Positions 8,160-17,654 of a DNA stretch of 64,000 bases are shown one piece after another. Each line of letters starts with the position of its first letter. Within the stretch, counting starts at the first letter, position 1. The stretch is from DASQBT01 sp963746955 (lineage in GTDB: Bacteria; Pseudomonadota; Gammaproteobacteria; Burkholderiales; Thiobacillaceae). The notes beneath the pieces were generated by a model. The model saw nothing but the letters and a program-made list of their open reading frames with translations, made no database searches and was not told where the DNA came from. Made by a program: the position numbers and the translations under genes. The stretch spans positions 62,001 to 126,000 of the forward strand of contig CAVVDR010000005.1 in the NCBI GenBank assembly GCA_963746955.1, written 5' to 3'.

Positions 8160-10521
8160 CCCGATCGATTATCCCATCTTCCTGCACCGGGTCCTGCCAG
8201 TAGCGATGGTGAGCATGGCGCCATCCCTGAAATTTGATGTGTTGGGATGCCAACTCGAAATTCAGCCCTCCCGCGCGGTCAGTGCGATAAAGCTCTGCAC
8301 CCAGCGCCCGGAACCGGTTCACCACTGACCAGTGGGGATGCCCGTATCGGTTCCGGTAGCCCATGGCAAAAATCACTTTGCTGGCATTTACCGCCTGGAC
8401 AAATTCCTGGGTCGATGAGGTCTTGCTACCATGGTGTCCGGCCAACAGCACGTCGGCAGGAAGGCTGCCCGACTCCTCTGCCAGCATTTCCTTCTCCGCG
8501 GGGGCTTCGGAATCGGCCGTCATCAACAGGCTCTTGCCGGACGCCGTCACCTTGAGCACGCAGCCCATGTTGTTGTCCTTGCGTGATTCCATATAGGCGG
8601 CGGCAGGCGGGTTGAGCATGTCAAATCGCACCCCATCCCATTGCCAGCCTTGTCCGCGCTGACACCGTATGACACGCTGCCCCACAAACAGGGGCCGATC
8701 CGCCGGCAGCGATGTGGCGATCCAGTCCACGTTCATATCGCGGAGCACAGAGGGCGCCCCGCCTGTGTGGTCCAGATCGTCATGGGTGAGGATGAGGCCG
8801 TCGAGTTTTTCCAGGCCCAGCCCAAACAGCCTTGGCAAGACAATGCGTTGCCCCGCGTCGCTGTCGCCGAAGGCCGGGCCGGTATCGTAGAGCAGCGCGT
8901 GGCGGGCGGTCCGGATCAACACCGCCGTGCCCTGCCCGACGTCCAGCACCTCAATGCGTGCTTCTCCTGCTGCCGGATGCTCAAGCACCGGGAATACGAG
9001 CGGCAGGCACAATACCACGCCCAGATATCGGGCCGGAACGCCGCGCGGCAGGAGCAGCCAGGCGATGCCCGCAAGGGCGAGGCCAATCGCTACCGGCTGA
9101 GGCGTTGCCAAATGCCACACGGCCCAAGGCTGGGCTGCCAGCCAGGCCAGTGTCGTCTGTACCCAGTCCCCTACCCATGCTGCCGCGTGCCAGATGGGAG
9201 CAAACACAACGCCAAGCAACGCAAGAGGAACCATGACCCAACTCACCACCGGGATGGCGAAGGCGTTGGCCACGGGCGAGATCAATGAAACCTGATGAAA
9301 CACCAGGATCAGCGCCGGGGCCAGTGCCAGGGTCACTGCCCATTGGGTTTGCACCCAGGCCTGCAGCTTGCTGGGCGCTTTGACTTGCCCGCTGCTGACG
9401 AACAGGATCGCCGCAACCGCGCCAAAGGACAGCCAGAAGCCGGCAGCCAACAGTGCCCACGGGTCCAGCAGCAGCACCACACACAGGGCAGCGAGCAGCG
9501 TGGACGAAGGTCGGGGACGGCGCGCGAGCCACAGTGCCACGGTTATCACCATGAGCATGTAGAGTGTGCGCTGGGCCGGAACCTGAAAGCCCGCCAGGCA
9601 CACGTAGAAAAATGCAGCGATCAATCCGGAACTGATTGCCGCCTTGCCCGCAGCCACACCCAAACTCAGCGCCGGGATACGCCGCCAGATCGCGTTCACC
9701 AACCACATCACCAGCACAGCGAACAGGGTTACGTGCAAGCCCGAAATGCTGACAAGGTGCGAAGTACCGGTGCGGTTGTAAACCCGCCACCCTGCGGCGG
9801 GAATGGCATTCTGGTCGCCCACCGTCAGCGCGGCGATCAGTCCGGCCTCAGGACTATCCTGACCCAGAGTGGCAAAGATGCGCTGGCGAATTTCATCGCG
9901 CATGCGCTGCACCCAGTACACGGGCTGATTAACCCGTTCATTAATCCGCAGCGCATCCGCCTTCGGCCGCACATAGCCGCTGGCGCGAATATTCCGTTCC
10001 AGCAGCCAGGCTTCCAGATCAAAGCCATCCGGATTGCTGGTGCCATGGGGGCGTTTGAGGCGAACCGTGAACTGCCAGCGTTCGCCGGCATTGATTCGAT
10101 GCAGGATGGCCTGACTGTCGCGTTGCGGATTGGGCCAACTCAGACGGATGTGTTGCGGAGTTTTGGCTCCCGGCGTTGCGATCCGCTCGACATCGAAATT
10201 GAAGCGCTCGCCGTACGTGTCCCGATCCGGCAGGCTTGCCACCACACCGCTAAGCGTGATGTCCGTTCCCTGCCACTGGCCCGGCAGGTCATCTGCCAGG
10301 CGCAGCTCAGCCCGCCATGCGGCCCACGCAAAGCCCAATGCGAGGCATAGCAGGACGATGCCGGCCCGCCTGAGGGCTTCGATGCGGAAACTGGAAAACT
10401 TTGGCAGCCAAACCAGGGTGCCAACCAGGGGAAAGAGCCAGAGATGACCGGAATCCGGAAGTTGAGGCTGCTGTTGCAGCAGCCAGACTCCCAAGGCGAA
10501 CGCGAGAAGATTGGCTCTCAC
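8152..10521 (-). CDS. comEC: ComEC/Rec2 DNA-uptake channel
   Basis: A 789-residue membrane protein that carries single-stranded DNA across the inner membrane during transformation. It has N-terminal membrane helices and a soluble DUF4131 part (~30-190). The competence core follows with many helices (~220-500; VSISGLHVTLFAVLVMWLVN). It ends in a metallo-beta-lactamase-like domain (~520-780; VGQGTAVLIRTARHALLYDTGP, LILTHDDLDHTGGAPSVL, LLAGHHGSKTSS). The length is normal for proteobacterial ComEC. Presence does not prove natural competence, as pilus genes are not in the window. It lies directly upstream of relA and overlaps it by 8 bp. Confidence 0.92.
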   Translation of the reverse strand: MRANLLAFALGVWLLQQQPQLPDSGHLWLFPLVGTLVWLPKFSSFRIEALRRAGIVLLCLALGFAWAAWRAELRLADDLPGQWQGTDITLSGVVASLPDRDTYGERFNFDVERIATPGAKTPQHIRLSWPNPQRDSQAILHRINAGERWQFTVRLKRPHGTSNPDGFDLEAWLLERNIRASGYVRPKADALRINERVNQPVYWVQRMRDEIRQRIFATLGQDSPEAGLIAALTVGDQNAIPAAGWRVYNRTGTSHLVSISGLHVTLFAVLVMWLVNAIWRRIPALSLGVAAGKAAISSGLIAAFFYVCLAGFQVPAQRTLYMLMVITVALWLARRPRPSSTLLAALCVVLLLDPWALLAAGFWLSFGAVAAILFVSSGQVKAPSKLQAWVQTQWAVTLALAPALILVFHQVSLISPVANAFAIPVVSWVMVPLALLGVVFAPIWHAAAWVGDWVQTTLAWLAAQPWAVWHLATPQPVAIGLALAGIAWLLLPRGVPARYLGVVLCLPLVFPVLEHPAAGEARIEVLDVGQGTAVLIRTARHALLYDTGPAFGDSDAGQRIVLPRLFGLGLEKLDGLILTHDDLDHTGGAPSVLRDMNVDWIATSLPADRPLFVGQRVIRCQRGQGWQWDGVRFDMLNPPAAAYMESRKDNNMGCVLKVTASGKSLLMTADSEAPAEKEMLAEESGSLPADVLLAGHHGSKTSSTQEFVQAVNASKVIFAMGYRNRYGHPHWSVVNRFRALGAELYRTDRAGGLNFELASQHIKFQGWRHAHHRYWQDPVQEDGIIDRDE

Positions 10522-10565
10522 GCAGACAGGACAATATCAGGAAACTGCCCATTGGGGACGGCCAC

Positions 10566-11165
10566 CTAGGTGCGAATCAGGCGCTCGATCTCGGCGAAGG
10601 TTTCCGCAACCTTGTGGCCGACTATTTCGATATCGAGCTGGCGGGCAATCTGCGCCGCGGAAAAGATTCCCCGCAGGGTCTGGTCCTGGGTTCCGCCAAT
10701 CCGGTCCGCCACCAGGGCATGCTGGCGCCCGGTGCTTTGCAGGGTAGCCACCACCTGGCCCACGGTCGCCTTCTCCACGTCATCCATGCTCAGCACTTCC
10801 AGTTGTGCGTGTTCGGTCATGAGGTCGCGCACGGTGATGTCACGGTAATGGACGCCGCGCTCCTGTACCAGTTGCAGGGGCTTTTCGCCCTGCAGGTCGG
10901 TCGAGGTAATGAGGCCGATGATGTCGTCATTGTCATCTGTTACCAGCAGCATGCGCACGCCCCGCTGTTTCATCCGTTGTGTTGCAATCTCGATGCTGAT
11001 TTCCGGACGGATGGTAATGGCCGAGATCTTCCTCAGGTCGGTCATCACCCGGCTGGCCGGATCATCCAGGCTAACCGTATCGGAATAAACCTTCTCCACC
11101 GCATGCAGGGAAATACCCTCTTGCAGAAGGGTGGATTTGATTGGCGCGTAATATTTTTCTGCCAT
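10566..11165 (-). CDS. Two-CBS-domain protein
   Basis: A 199-residue protein with a tandem CBS (Bateman) module, roughly residues 40-110 and 110-190. Typical segments are VMTDLRKISAITIRPEISIE, GVRMLLVTDDNDDIIGLITS and VRDLMTEHAQLEV. Such modules usually bind adenine nucleotides and regulate a partner. No catalytic domain is attached, so the partner is unknown. It lies between comEC and lolD on the same strand, with a ~150-bp upstream gap to lolD's end that contains GGAGGG before the ATG. Confidence 0.85.
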   Translation of the reverse strand: MAEKYYAPIKSTLLQEGISLHAVEKVYSDTVSLDDPASRVMTDLRKISAITIRPEISIEIATQRMKQRGVRMLLVTDDNDDIIGLITSTDLQGEKPLQLVQERGVHYRDITVRDLMTEHAQLEVLSMDDVEKATVGQVVATLQSTGRQHALVADRIGGTQDQTLRGIFSAAQIARQLDIEIVGHKVAETFAEIERLIRT

Positions 11166-11315
11166 GATTCATTTCCCTCCTTCTCGGTTCGGCTTGCCCG
11201 GCCTGGAATTGGCAGATGACAAGCCGTGAATAGAAAGACTAGCACCAAAAGGCGGTCCCGCTTAATCCAGGATTCTTATGCACGGCAGCAGAAAATTACC
11301 GTGCGCAGGTCAAAA

Positions 11316-12020
11316 TCAGGTAAGCCGCCCGTCCACCAGTCTAAGCTGACTGCCCATGCGCCCGGCCAGCTCGCTGTCATGGGTGACGATCACCAGGCTG
11401 GTGCCCAGGTCCCGGTTGAGGCTCAGCATCAGGTCAAACACCTCGCTGGCCGTATGGCGATCGAGATTGCCGGTCGGCTCGTCCGCGAGTACGCAGTCAG
11501 GATGGGTCACCAGGGCGCGGGCAATGGCCGCGCGCTGACGTTCTCCGCCGGACAGTTCGCCGGGACGATGGCTCAGCCGGTGGCCGAGGCCCACTCTTGC
11601 CAGCATGGCGGCTGCTTGAGCCATTGCCGCTGCCTTGTTCATGCGGCGAATCAGCAGCGGCATCGCAACGTTCTCCTCGGCTGAAAATTCGGCCAGCAGG
11701 TGATGGAACTGATAGACGAAGCCCAGCGAGCGATTGCGCAACTCGCAGCGCTCCGACTCGCCCATTTTGAAAGGATTGCGTCCCATCAACTCGATGTCTC
11801 CGGCGCTGGGCTCATCCAGCCCCCCCAGCAAATGCAGCAAGGTGGACTTGCCGGAGCCGGAGACGCCGACGATCGCCATGGTTTCCGCCCGATCTACCTG
11901 CAAGTCCACCCCAGTCAGGATAGGCACCGCCGTCTTGCCCTGGTAGTAGGTTTTCTGCAAACCCCGGCAATGGATGATGGCCTCACTCATGACGCTGTTC
12001 TTGATGGCGCCCTCATTCAT
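11316..12020 (-). CDS. lolD: Lipoprotein-releasing ABC transporter ATPase LolD
   Basis: The ATPase that powers release of outer-membrane lipoproteins from the inner membrane to LolA. Walker A is GVSGSGKST, the signature is LSGGERQRAAIARAL, and Walker B is CVLADEPTGNLD, followed by the switch His in VIVTHD. The ATG at 12018-12020 sits in ATGAATGA, overlapping the lolC stop. An in-frame ATG at 11988-11990 (MSEAIIHCRG) is equally possible and gives the more usual N-terminus. It forms an operon with lolC. Confidence 0.92.
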   Translation of the reverse strand: MNEGAIKNSVMSEAIIHCRGLQKTYYQGKTAVPILTGVDLQVDRAETMAIVGVSGSGKSTLLHLLGGLDEPSAGDIELMGRNPFKMGESERCELRNRSLGFVYQFHHLLAEFSAEENVAMPLLIRRMNKAAAMAQAAAMLARVGLGHRLSHRPGELSGGERQRAAIARALVTHPDCVLADEPTGNLDRHTASEVFDLMLSLNRDLGTSLVIVTHDSELAGRMGSQLRLVDGRLT

Positions 12021-13257
12021 AGCGCAATGATTCCGCCGGGTTGAGCTTGGAAGCACGCCAACTGGGATACAGGGTGGCCGTGATGGAAATCAGTAGTGAG
12101 ACCAGGCCGATGACCCAGACATCGTGCCCGTTCAACTGCGAGGGCAACCCACTGAGCTGGTAGACATCCGCAGGAAACAGGTCAAAGCCGAACAGCTTCT
12201 CCAGAATGGGCACAACGGTTTCCAGGTTGAGCGCCAGCAGCACACCCAGGGCAATGCCAACGAGGGTGCCGAGGATGCCGATAGAGGAACCCTGGATAAC
12301 GAAGATCTTCATGATGCTGCCGGGCCGCGCGCCCAGGGTGCGCAGAATGGCGATGTCCGACTGCTTGTCAGTGACCGCCATGACCAGGGTTGAAACGATG
12401 TTGAACGCCGCTACGGCCACGATCAACAGCAGGATCAGGAACATCATCTTCTTTTCGATCGCCACCGCACGAAAGAAATTGGCGTGGCTCTCGCTCCAGT
12501 CGCTGACGTAGTATTGCGGCCCCAGGCGAACCTCCAGGGTCTTCGCCACGGAGGGCGCCAGAAACAGGTCCGTCAGCTTGAGCCGCAGGCCCGACACGGC
12601 CTCGCCCATCCGCGTCAGCTTCTGCGCATCCTGAAGGTGAATCAGGGCCAGGCCCGAATCGTACTCGAACACGCCGCTTTGAAATATGCCCACCACGGTA
12701 AATTGCTTGAGCCGCGGGATGATGCCGGCGGGCGTCACATTACCCTGCGGGGTAATCAGCACCACCTTGTCACCGGCACTGACATCAAGGCTTTGCGCCA
12801 GGGCCGAGCCAAGAATAATGCCGAATTCGCCCGGTTGCAGATTGCTCAGGTGGCCCACCCGAACATGCTGCCCCAGATCGGCGACCTTGTCCTCGTATTC
12901 GGGCAGAATGCCCCGCACCATGGCGCCGCGCACCGCATCGCCGTGCGTCAACATGGCCTGGGTGAGCACATAAGGCGCACCGGCCACCACATCCTTGTCA
13001 TGTCCTAGCCGTTCCAGCATCTGGGGCCAGTGGTCCAGACTGCCGGTGGCGCCGGTAACCTCCAGGTGGGAAACCACGCCGAGTATGCCCTTGCGCAGTT
13101 CCTGCTGGAACCCGTTCATCACCGACAGCACTACGATCAACGCCGCGACCCCCAGGGCCAGACCCGCCATGGACACAATGGAAATGAAGGAGATGTAGTT
13201 GTTGCGGCGCTTGGCGTGTGTATAACGCAGGCCGATCAGGATTTCATAGGAGCGCAC
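12013..13257 (-). CDS. lolC: Lipoprotein-releasing permease LolC/LolE family
   Basis: A 414-residue inner-membrane permease with the MacB/FtsX layout. It has one N-terminal helix (~25-48, FISIVSMAGLALGVAALIVVLSVMNGF), a periplasmic domain (~50-270) and three C-terminal helices (~275-400). The TVLVMAVTDKQSDIAILRTLGA-type coupling segment is visible as KQSDIAILRTLGARPGSIM. It partners LolD, whose gene overlaps its end by 8 bp. Only one LolC/E-type permease is present, so the complex may be a LolF-like homodimer or use a second permease elsewhere. Confidence 0.92.
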   Translation of the reverse strand: MRSYEILIGLRYTHAKRRNNYISFISIVSMAGLALGVAALIVVLSVMNGFQQELRKGILGVVSHLEVTGATGSLDHWPQMLERLGHDKDVVAGAPYVLTQAMLTHGDAVRGAMVRGILPEYEDKVADLGQHVRVGHLSNLQPGEFGIILGSALAQSLDVSAGDKVVLITPQGNVTPAGIIPRLKQFTVVGIFQSGVFEYDSGLALIHLQDAQKLTRMGEAVSGLRLKLTDLFLAPSVAKTLEVRLGPQYYVSDWSESHANFFRAVAIEKKMMFLILLLIVAVAAFNIVSTLVMAVTDKQSDIAILRTLGARPGSIMKIFVIQGSSIGILGTLVGIALGVLLALNLETVVPILEKLFGFDLFPADVYQLSGLPSQLNGHDVWVIGLVSLLISITATLYPSWRASKLNPAESLRYE

Positions 13258-13298
13258 GGGCGAAGTGTGCCACAGGGGTCAGGGCCTGTTAAGACTAA

Positions 13299-13718
13299 TT
13301 ATTCACCGAGCAGATGCAGCACGATCCGGCGCTGCTGGCTTGCGTGCCGGTGTTCAAACACATAGAGACCCTGCCAGGTTCCCAGCACCAGTCTGCTCTC
13401 GCGGACCGGGACGGACACCTGGGTCTGGGTGAGAACGGAGCGAACATGCGCAGGCATGTCATCGGGGCCTTCCAGGGTGTGGGCGTAGACCGGATCGTTC
13501 TCCGGCACCAGGCGGGAGAAGAACTTTTCCAGGTCGGTCTGCACATCCGGGTCCGCATCTTCCTGTATCACCAAGCTGGCAGACGTGTGTCGAATGAATA
13601 GCGTCAGCAACCCGTTCTGTATGCCGCTTTGTTCAAGCCAATGAGCGACCGTGAAGGTAAACGAATACAGCCCCTTACCCTGGGTTTGAACACTGATCTC
13701 GTGAATTAGCTGTTTCAT
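13299..13718 (-). CDS. yjbQ: YjbQ/UPF0047 family protein
   Basis: A 139-residue member of the YjbQ family, whose only reported activity is a secondary thiamine-phosphate synthase reaction. The start is the ATG at 13716-13718 (MKQLIHEISVQTQGKGLYSF); the open frame extends upstream but overlaps the divergent gene. Family signatures include LLTLFIRHTSASLVIQEDADPDV, HTLEGPDDMPAHVRS and GTWQGLYVFEHR. It is transcribed divergently from the next gene with a 44-bp gap. Confidence 0.88.
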   Translation of the reverse strand: MKQLIHEISVQTQGKGLYSFTFTVAHWLEQSGIQNGLLTLFIRHTSASLVIQEDADPDVQTDLEKFFSRLVPENDPVYAHTLEGPDDMPAHVRSVLTQTQVSVPVRESRLVLGTWQGLYVFEHRHASQQRRIVLHLLGE

Positions 13719-13762
13719 GCCTCGATTGTAAGCCGCCATCCCATCTCGGCTACACTCGCGGC

Positions 13763-14806
13763 ATGCATTTGATCGCTCCCTATCTATTGCCAGCGGAGCA
13801 TTTTCTCCGGGCGGCGGCGCAGGATCTGCGGCTGCCCGCGCTGGAAGCCATGGTAGCGCGTGGACGGCGGGATAGCTCATCTCCTGTAGGCCTTGAGGGC
13901 GCGCTGTGTCGCGCGTGGGCTATCGACCGGCAAAGTGACTGGCCATGGGCACCGCTCAGTCTACGGGTGGATGGCGGCACCGCGGAGCAGTCTTACTGGC
14001 TCAGGACGGATCCGGTGCACCTCCGCATTCAGCGAGACCGGCTGATATTGCTGGGCAGCGATCTGCTCGATCTTCACCCAGAAGAAGCCACGTCCTTGTG
14101 CGCCGATCTGCACGTTCATTTCGGCGAAGCCTTCGATCCCCTGCCCCTGCAGCCCCACCGCTGGTACTGGCGCGCGGAACCGGACCCACAGATGGAAACC
14201 ACGCCCCTTTCTCTGGCAGTTGGCCGTCCGATCGATACCCTGCTGCCACACGGCCCCGGCGCAATGAAATGGCGCACCTTGTTGAATGAGATCCAAATGC
14301 TGCTGTTCAACCATCCCATCAACCAGCAACGGGAAGCGCGCAACCTGCCCATAATCAACTCGGTCTGGCTGTGGGGCGGCGGGCACGCCAGTCCGGCGCC
14401 TTCCGTGTTGAATCGCTTCTATTGCCCCGATGGGCACCTGCGCTCGGTTGCCCAACAACTTGGCATGGTGACTCCACCTTGGACGAGCCAGCCTGAGGAG
14501 CTTGATTCAGACGCGCTGGTGCTGCTGAATCAGCTCCAGACCTTTGGGCAGTACGGGGATATTCTGGGTTGGCGCGAGGCCGCGAAAGAACTGGATGAGA
14601 TGTGGCTCTCTCGCCTCATCAGGAGCGGCGTTGCAATGCGCATCGAAGATCCGGTCAGCGGAAACGCGCTGGATTTCAACCCCCGGGACCGCTGGAAGTT
14701 CTGGCGACGGCTAAAGCCACTGGCACTCCGCGAGGAAACGCTTGCCCTGTCTCAGCCCCCCGCCACTGCGACCGTGGATGAGTTTGGCAATGTTTTAGGG
14801 AAATGA
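13763..14806 (+). CDS. RpfE-like / COG4255-type protein
   Basis: A 347-residue soluble protein that I match to a betaproteobacterial and xanthomonad family called RpfE-like or annotated as phosphoglycerate-mutase-related (COG4255). The strongest family-like segments are the N-terminal HLIAPYLLPAEHF, MLLFNHPINQQREARNLPI and NSVWLWGGG. Function is not established. The last 12 bp overlap the convergent gene at 14795-15112. Confidence 0.6.
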   Translation: MHLIAPYLLPAEHFLRAAAQDLRLPALEAMVARGRRDSSSPVGLEGALCRAWAIDRQSDWPWAPLSLRVDGGTAEQSYWLRTDPVHLRIQRDRLILLGSDLLDLHPEEATSLCADLHVHFGEAFDPLPLQPHRWYWRAEPDPQMETTPLSLAVGRPIDTLLPHGPGAMKWRTLLNEIQMLLFNHPINQQREARNLPIINSVWLWGGGHASPAPSVLNRFYCPDGHLRSVAQQLGMVTPPWTSQPEELDSDALVLLNQLQTFGQYGDILGWREAAKELDEMWLSRLIRSGVAMRIEDPVSGNALDFNPRDRWKFWRRLKPLALREETLALSQPPATATVDEFGNVLGK

Positions 14807-15112
14807 ACTCAAAACGCGCTTCGAGTGAGCAAGCTCTCTTGTCCTTTGGTCGACGCAAGGACAGGCCTCGGAGCGCTCCTCGAGCATGATGGCGAACGAG
14901 GCTTCGAGGTTGCGCAATCCTTCCCGGTCATTGCGCATTTCCAATTCGCGATGCTCATTCAGGTAGGCCTCGCACTCTGTCTCAGTCACCAGCGAGGTGT
15001 TAAAACCTCCCCGGCACTGCTCCCTGTCCAAGCCGCCCGCAGATACCATGGCGCTCGATACCAAGGTCATGATGGCAAGTCCAATTAACAGTATTGCAGC
15101 GCGGCGCTTCAA
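14795..15112 (-). CDS. Small secreted protein, unknown function
   Basis: About 105 residues, probably starting at TTG 15110-15112 with GGAG 8 bases upstream; a longer TTG start at 15148 is possible. The N-terminus KRRAAILLIGLAIMTLVSS is a signal peptide or membrane anchor. The mature part holds four Cys (REQCRGG, ETECEAY, SEACPCVD) and is rich in Glu/Arg helices. The Cys pattern suggests disulfides in the periplasm. I do not recognise the family. It overlaps the 3' end of the convergent gene by 12 bp. Confidence 0.5.
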   Translation of the reverse strand: MKRRAAILLIGLAIMTLVSSAMVSAGGLDREQCRGGFNTSLVTETECEAYLNEHRELEMRNDREGLRNLEASFAIMLEERSEACPCVDQRTRELAHSKRVLSSFP

Positions 15113-15304
15113 CGTGTGATTGCTCCATTGCAGATGAATCCCTGGCAATGCTTAAAGCAAACATTAAGCCAGCTTCACGAATCAGCTTAGCTGCTGATAA
15201 TTAAAGAATTATTAACCTGATAAATCCAAAGGGGCAGGATTCATGCCCCATAAGCAATCACGTCCGGCCCCAAAATGCACCCATCCAAGGCGCGTATGCA
15301 ATGC

Positions 15305-16634
15305 CTATATCGGCTCGGCCCAAAGATCGTGGTCGCTGGCATCGGCAATCTTCACACGCACGAACTCGCCTACCGGCAGATTCTCGCCTCGTGGAATCAA
15401 GACCAGACCATCGATTTCGGGAGCATCAGCGGCCGAGCGGGCCACTGCGGTGCCTTTGTCATCAATAGAGTCCACCAGAACAGTCATCTCGCTGCCGATC
15501 TTTAGCCGCTGCCTGCGAGCGGAAATGTGCGCCTGTTTTTCCATGAACCGCGCGCGGCGGGTCTTCCTTGACTGCTTCCGCCACTGCGCCGGGCAACTGG
15601 TTGGCCGCGGCGCCGTCCACCGGCGAATAGGCGAAGCAGCCCACCCGGTCGAGCTGCGCCTCATCCAGAAACAGCAGCAGTTCCTCGAACTCCGCTTCCG
15701 TCTCCCCCGGAAAACCGGCGATGAAGGTGGAGCGCAGGGTCAGGTCGGGGCAGACCTTGCGCCAGGCGCGAATTCGATCGAGAGTCTTTTCCGCCGCCGC
15801 CGGCCGTTTCATCAGTTTGAGTATTCGCGGGCTGGCATGCTGGAATGGAATATCCAGATAGGGCAGCACCCTGCCCTCCGCCATCAATGGGATCACGTCA
15901 TCCACATGTGGATAAGGATAGACGTAGTGCAGACGCACCCATACGCCAAGCTCTCCGAGAGCCTGCACCAGTTCTGTCATGCGCGTTTTGAGGGGGCGGC
16001 CGTTCCAGAACCCGGCCCGGTATTTGACATCTACCCCGTAGGCGCTGGTGTCCTGGGAGATCACCAGCAGTTCCTTCACCCCGGATTTCACCAGAGCTTC
16101 CGCCTCGTTCATGACTTCCCCCACCGGACGCGAGACCAGATCGCCGCGCATGGAAGGAATGATGCAGAAACTGCAACGGTGATTGCAGCCTTCGGAAATC
16201 TTCAGATAGGCGAAATGTCTGGGCGTCAGCCTGATTCCCTGAGGCGGAATAAGATCCGTGTAAGGATCATGCGGCTGGGGCAGATGGGCATGAACTGCCA
16301 TCATGACCTCATCCGCAGCGTGCGGGCCAGTCACCGCCAGAACCGCAGGATGGGCATCCTGCACTACGCTGCCTTTGGCGCCCAGACAACCGGTGACAAT
16401 CACCTTGCCGTTTTCCGCCAGGGCTTCGCCGATGGCGTCCAAGGATTCCTGCACCGCCGCATCGATGAAGCCGCAGGTATTGACCACCACCAGATCCGCC
16501 TGCTGATAGCTGGGAGAAATCAGATAACCCTCCGCCCTTAGCCGGGTCAGGATATGCTCTGAATCCACCGTGGCCTTGGGGCATCCAAGGGAAACAAAGC
16601 CCACCTTGGGCGGCGATTTCTTATGCCGCAACAT
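15305..16634 (-). pseudogene. rimO: rimO with apparent one-base frameshift
   Basis: RimO is a radical-SAM enzyme that methylthiolates an Asp of ribosomal protein S12. The first frame covers the N-terminal MTTase domain (SLGCPKATVDSE, NTCGF, TGCLG) and the radical-SAM core with CNHRCSFC. After AVKE it runs into a false tail ending at 15462. The missing C-terminus (RRARFMEKQAHIS, then the TRAM domain LVDSIDDKGTAVARS to DHDLWAEPI) continues in another frame to 15305. Removing one G from the GGG at 15559-15561 restores AVKEDRRARFM. This is either a real inactivation of the TRAM domain or an indel error. The 5' end overlaps trhO by 14 bp. Confidence 0.85.
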
Positions 16635-17343
16635 GCGTGTTCGCCGGGTTTAGCGCAGGCGTCAGTGCGCCGCGTTCATCAAAGACGAAGCAGTTGCCGC
16701 GCCAATGCTTGCCGCCGCATTCTGCGAAATAGTTGAGTATTCCGCCTTGCAACTGGTAGACCTTGCTGAACCCCCTGGCCCGCATGAAGGGCACGGCCTT
16801 TTCGCAACGAATCCCGCCGGTGCAGAAGGCCACCACGGTCTTGTCTTTGAGATCCTCAAACTGATCGAGGGCTGCGGCAAAATCGGTGAAGCAGTGAATA
16901 TGGGGATTGAGCGCATGTTCGAAACTCCCCGCAGCAAACTCTACTTCATTGCGCGTATCGATGCACACCACCTCTCGGCCTCCATCCAGCCAAGTCCCCA
17001 GCTCCTTCGGACTGACGTAAGGCGCATCGCCAATGAAATAGCCCTGCTGGCGGAATGAAATGATCTCCTCCTTGACCCTGACGCGCAGGCGCTTGTAGGG
17101 CACATAGTCGGAGAAGCTGCGCTTGACTTCCAAGCCAGCAAAACGCGAGTCCACCTGCAAACTGGCCAGCCATGTGTGCACATCTTCTTCCAGACCGGAG
17201 AGAAAGCAGTTGATGCCTTCCGGAGCCAGCAACACTGTACCCTTCAGTTCCAGCGTGCAGGCCTGATCCTCAAGCCGCTGCTTGAGGTCCGGCAGGTCGT
17301 TGAGGAAGCGAAACCGGTAAGCGGCAATATTCAGAATACGCAT
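16621..17343 (-). CDS. trhO: tRNA uridine(34) hydroxylase, rhodanese type
   Basis: A 240-residue TrhO (formerly YceA/UPF0176), which uses O2 to hydroxylate U34 of certain tRNAs toward mo5U/cmo5U. It has an N-terminal ferredoxin-like domain (ILNIAAYRF, GTVLLAPEGINCFLSG, VKRSFSDYVPYKRLRVRVKEE) and a rhodanese domain (~115-215) with the active-site loop AFCTGGIRCEKA. The ATG at 17341-17343 is preceded by a GTG. The gene is followed by rimO with a 14-bp overlap, so the operon links two translation-modifying enzymes. Confidence 0.9.
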   Translation of the reverse strand: MRILNIAAYRFRFLNDLPDLKQRLEDQACTLELKGTVLLAPEGINCFLSGLEEDVHTWLASLQVDSRFAGLEVKRSFSDYVPYKRLRVRVKEEIISFRQQGYFIGDAPYVSPKELGTWLDGGREVVCIDTRNEVEFAAGSFEHALNPHIHCFTDFAAALDQFEDLKDKTVVAFCTGGIRCEKAVPFMRARGFSKVYQLQGGILNYFAECGGKHWRGNCFVFDERGALTPALNPANTHVAA

Positions 17344-17365
17344 CACAAGAAACTAACATTGACTC

Positions 17366-17575
17366 ATGTACATCGTCGCAATCTGCTGGGCCTACGTGGC
17401 TCTCATGATTGCTGCCACTTCAGCCAGCCTCATCATGGGCCTCGACATTCTTGTTGGCTTGGGCGCCGTGCCCCCGCTCGTGTTCACCTATATCGACGGA
17501 CCGCGAGGACGCCAACGGCGCGCCCGCAAGATGGCGGACCCGCAGAATGCTGCGGATGCACATTCCGATCAATAG
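17366..17575 (+). CDS. Small two-helix membrane protein
   Basis: A 69-residue protein with two adjacent hydrophobic stretches (residues ~2-22 and ~25-43) and a basic cytoplasmic end (DGPRGRQRRARK). It stands divergent from trhO and convergent with pgeF. No other candidate occupies the interval. The hydrophobic pattern makes it plausible as a real small protein, but I see no clear ribosome-binding site and do not recognise the family. Confidence 0.4.
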   Translation: MYIVAICWAYVALMIAATSASLIMGLDILVGLGAVPPLVFTYIDGPRGRQRRARKMADPQNAADAHSDQ

Positions 17576-17654
17576 CAGCTGCTGAAAGGTGGCGATTATG
17601 CGGAAAATGCGTGATTATACCGGGGAGCAGGCCCCGGGTTGGGTCCAATCCGCC

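Noticed and set aside
6312..8237. A 641-codon plus-strand frame opposite relA
   Set aside because: It lies entirely antisense to relA, which has full domain support; long antisense frames are expected in GC-rich genes.
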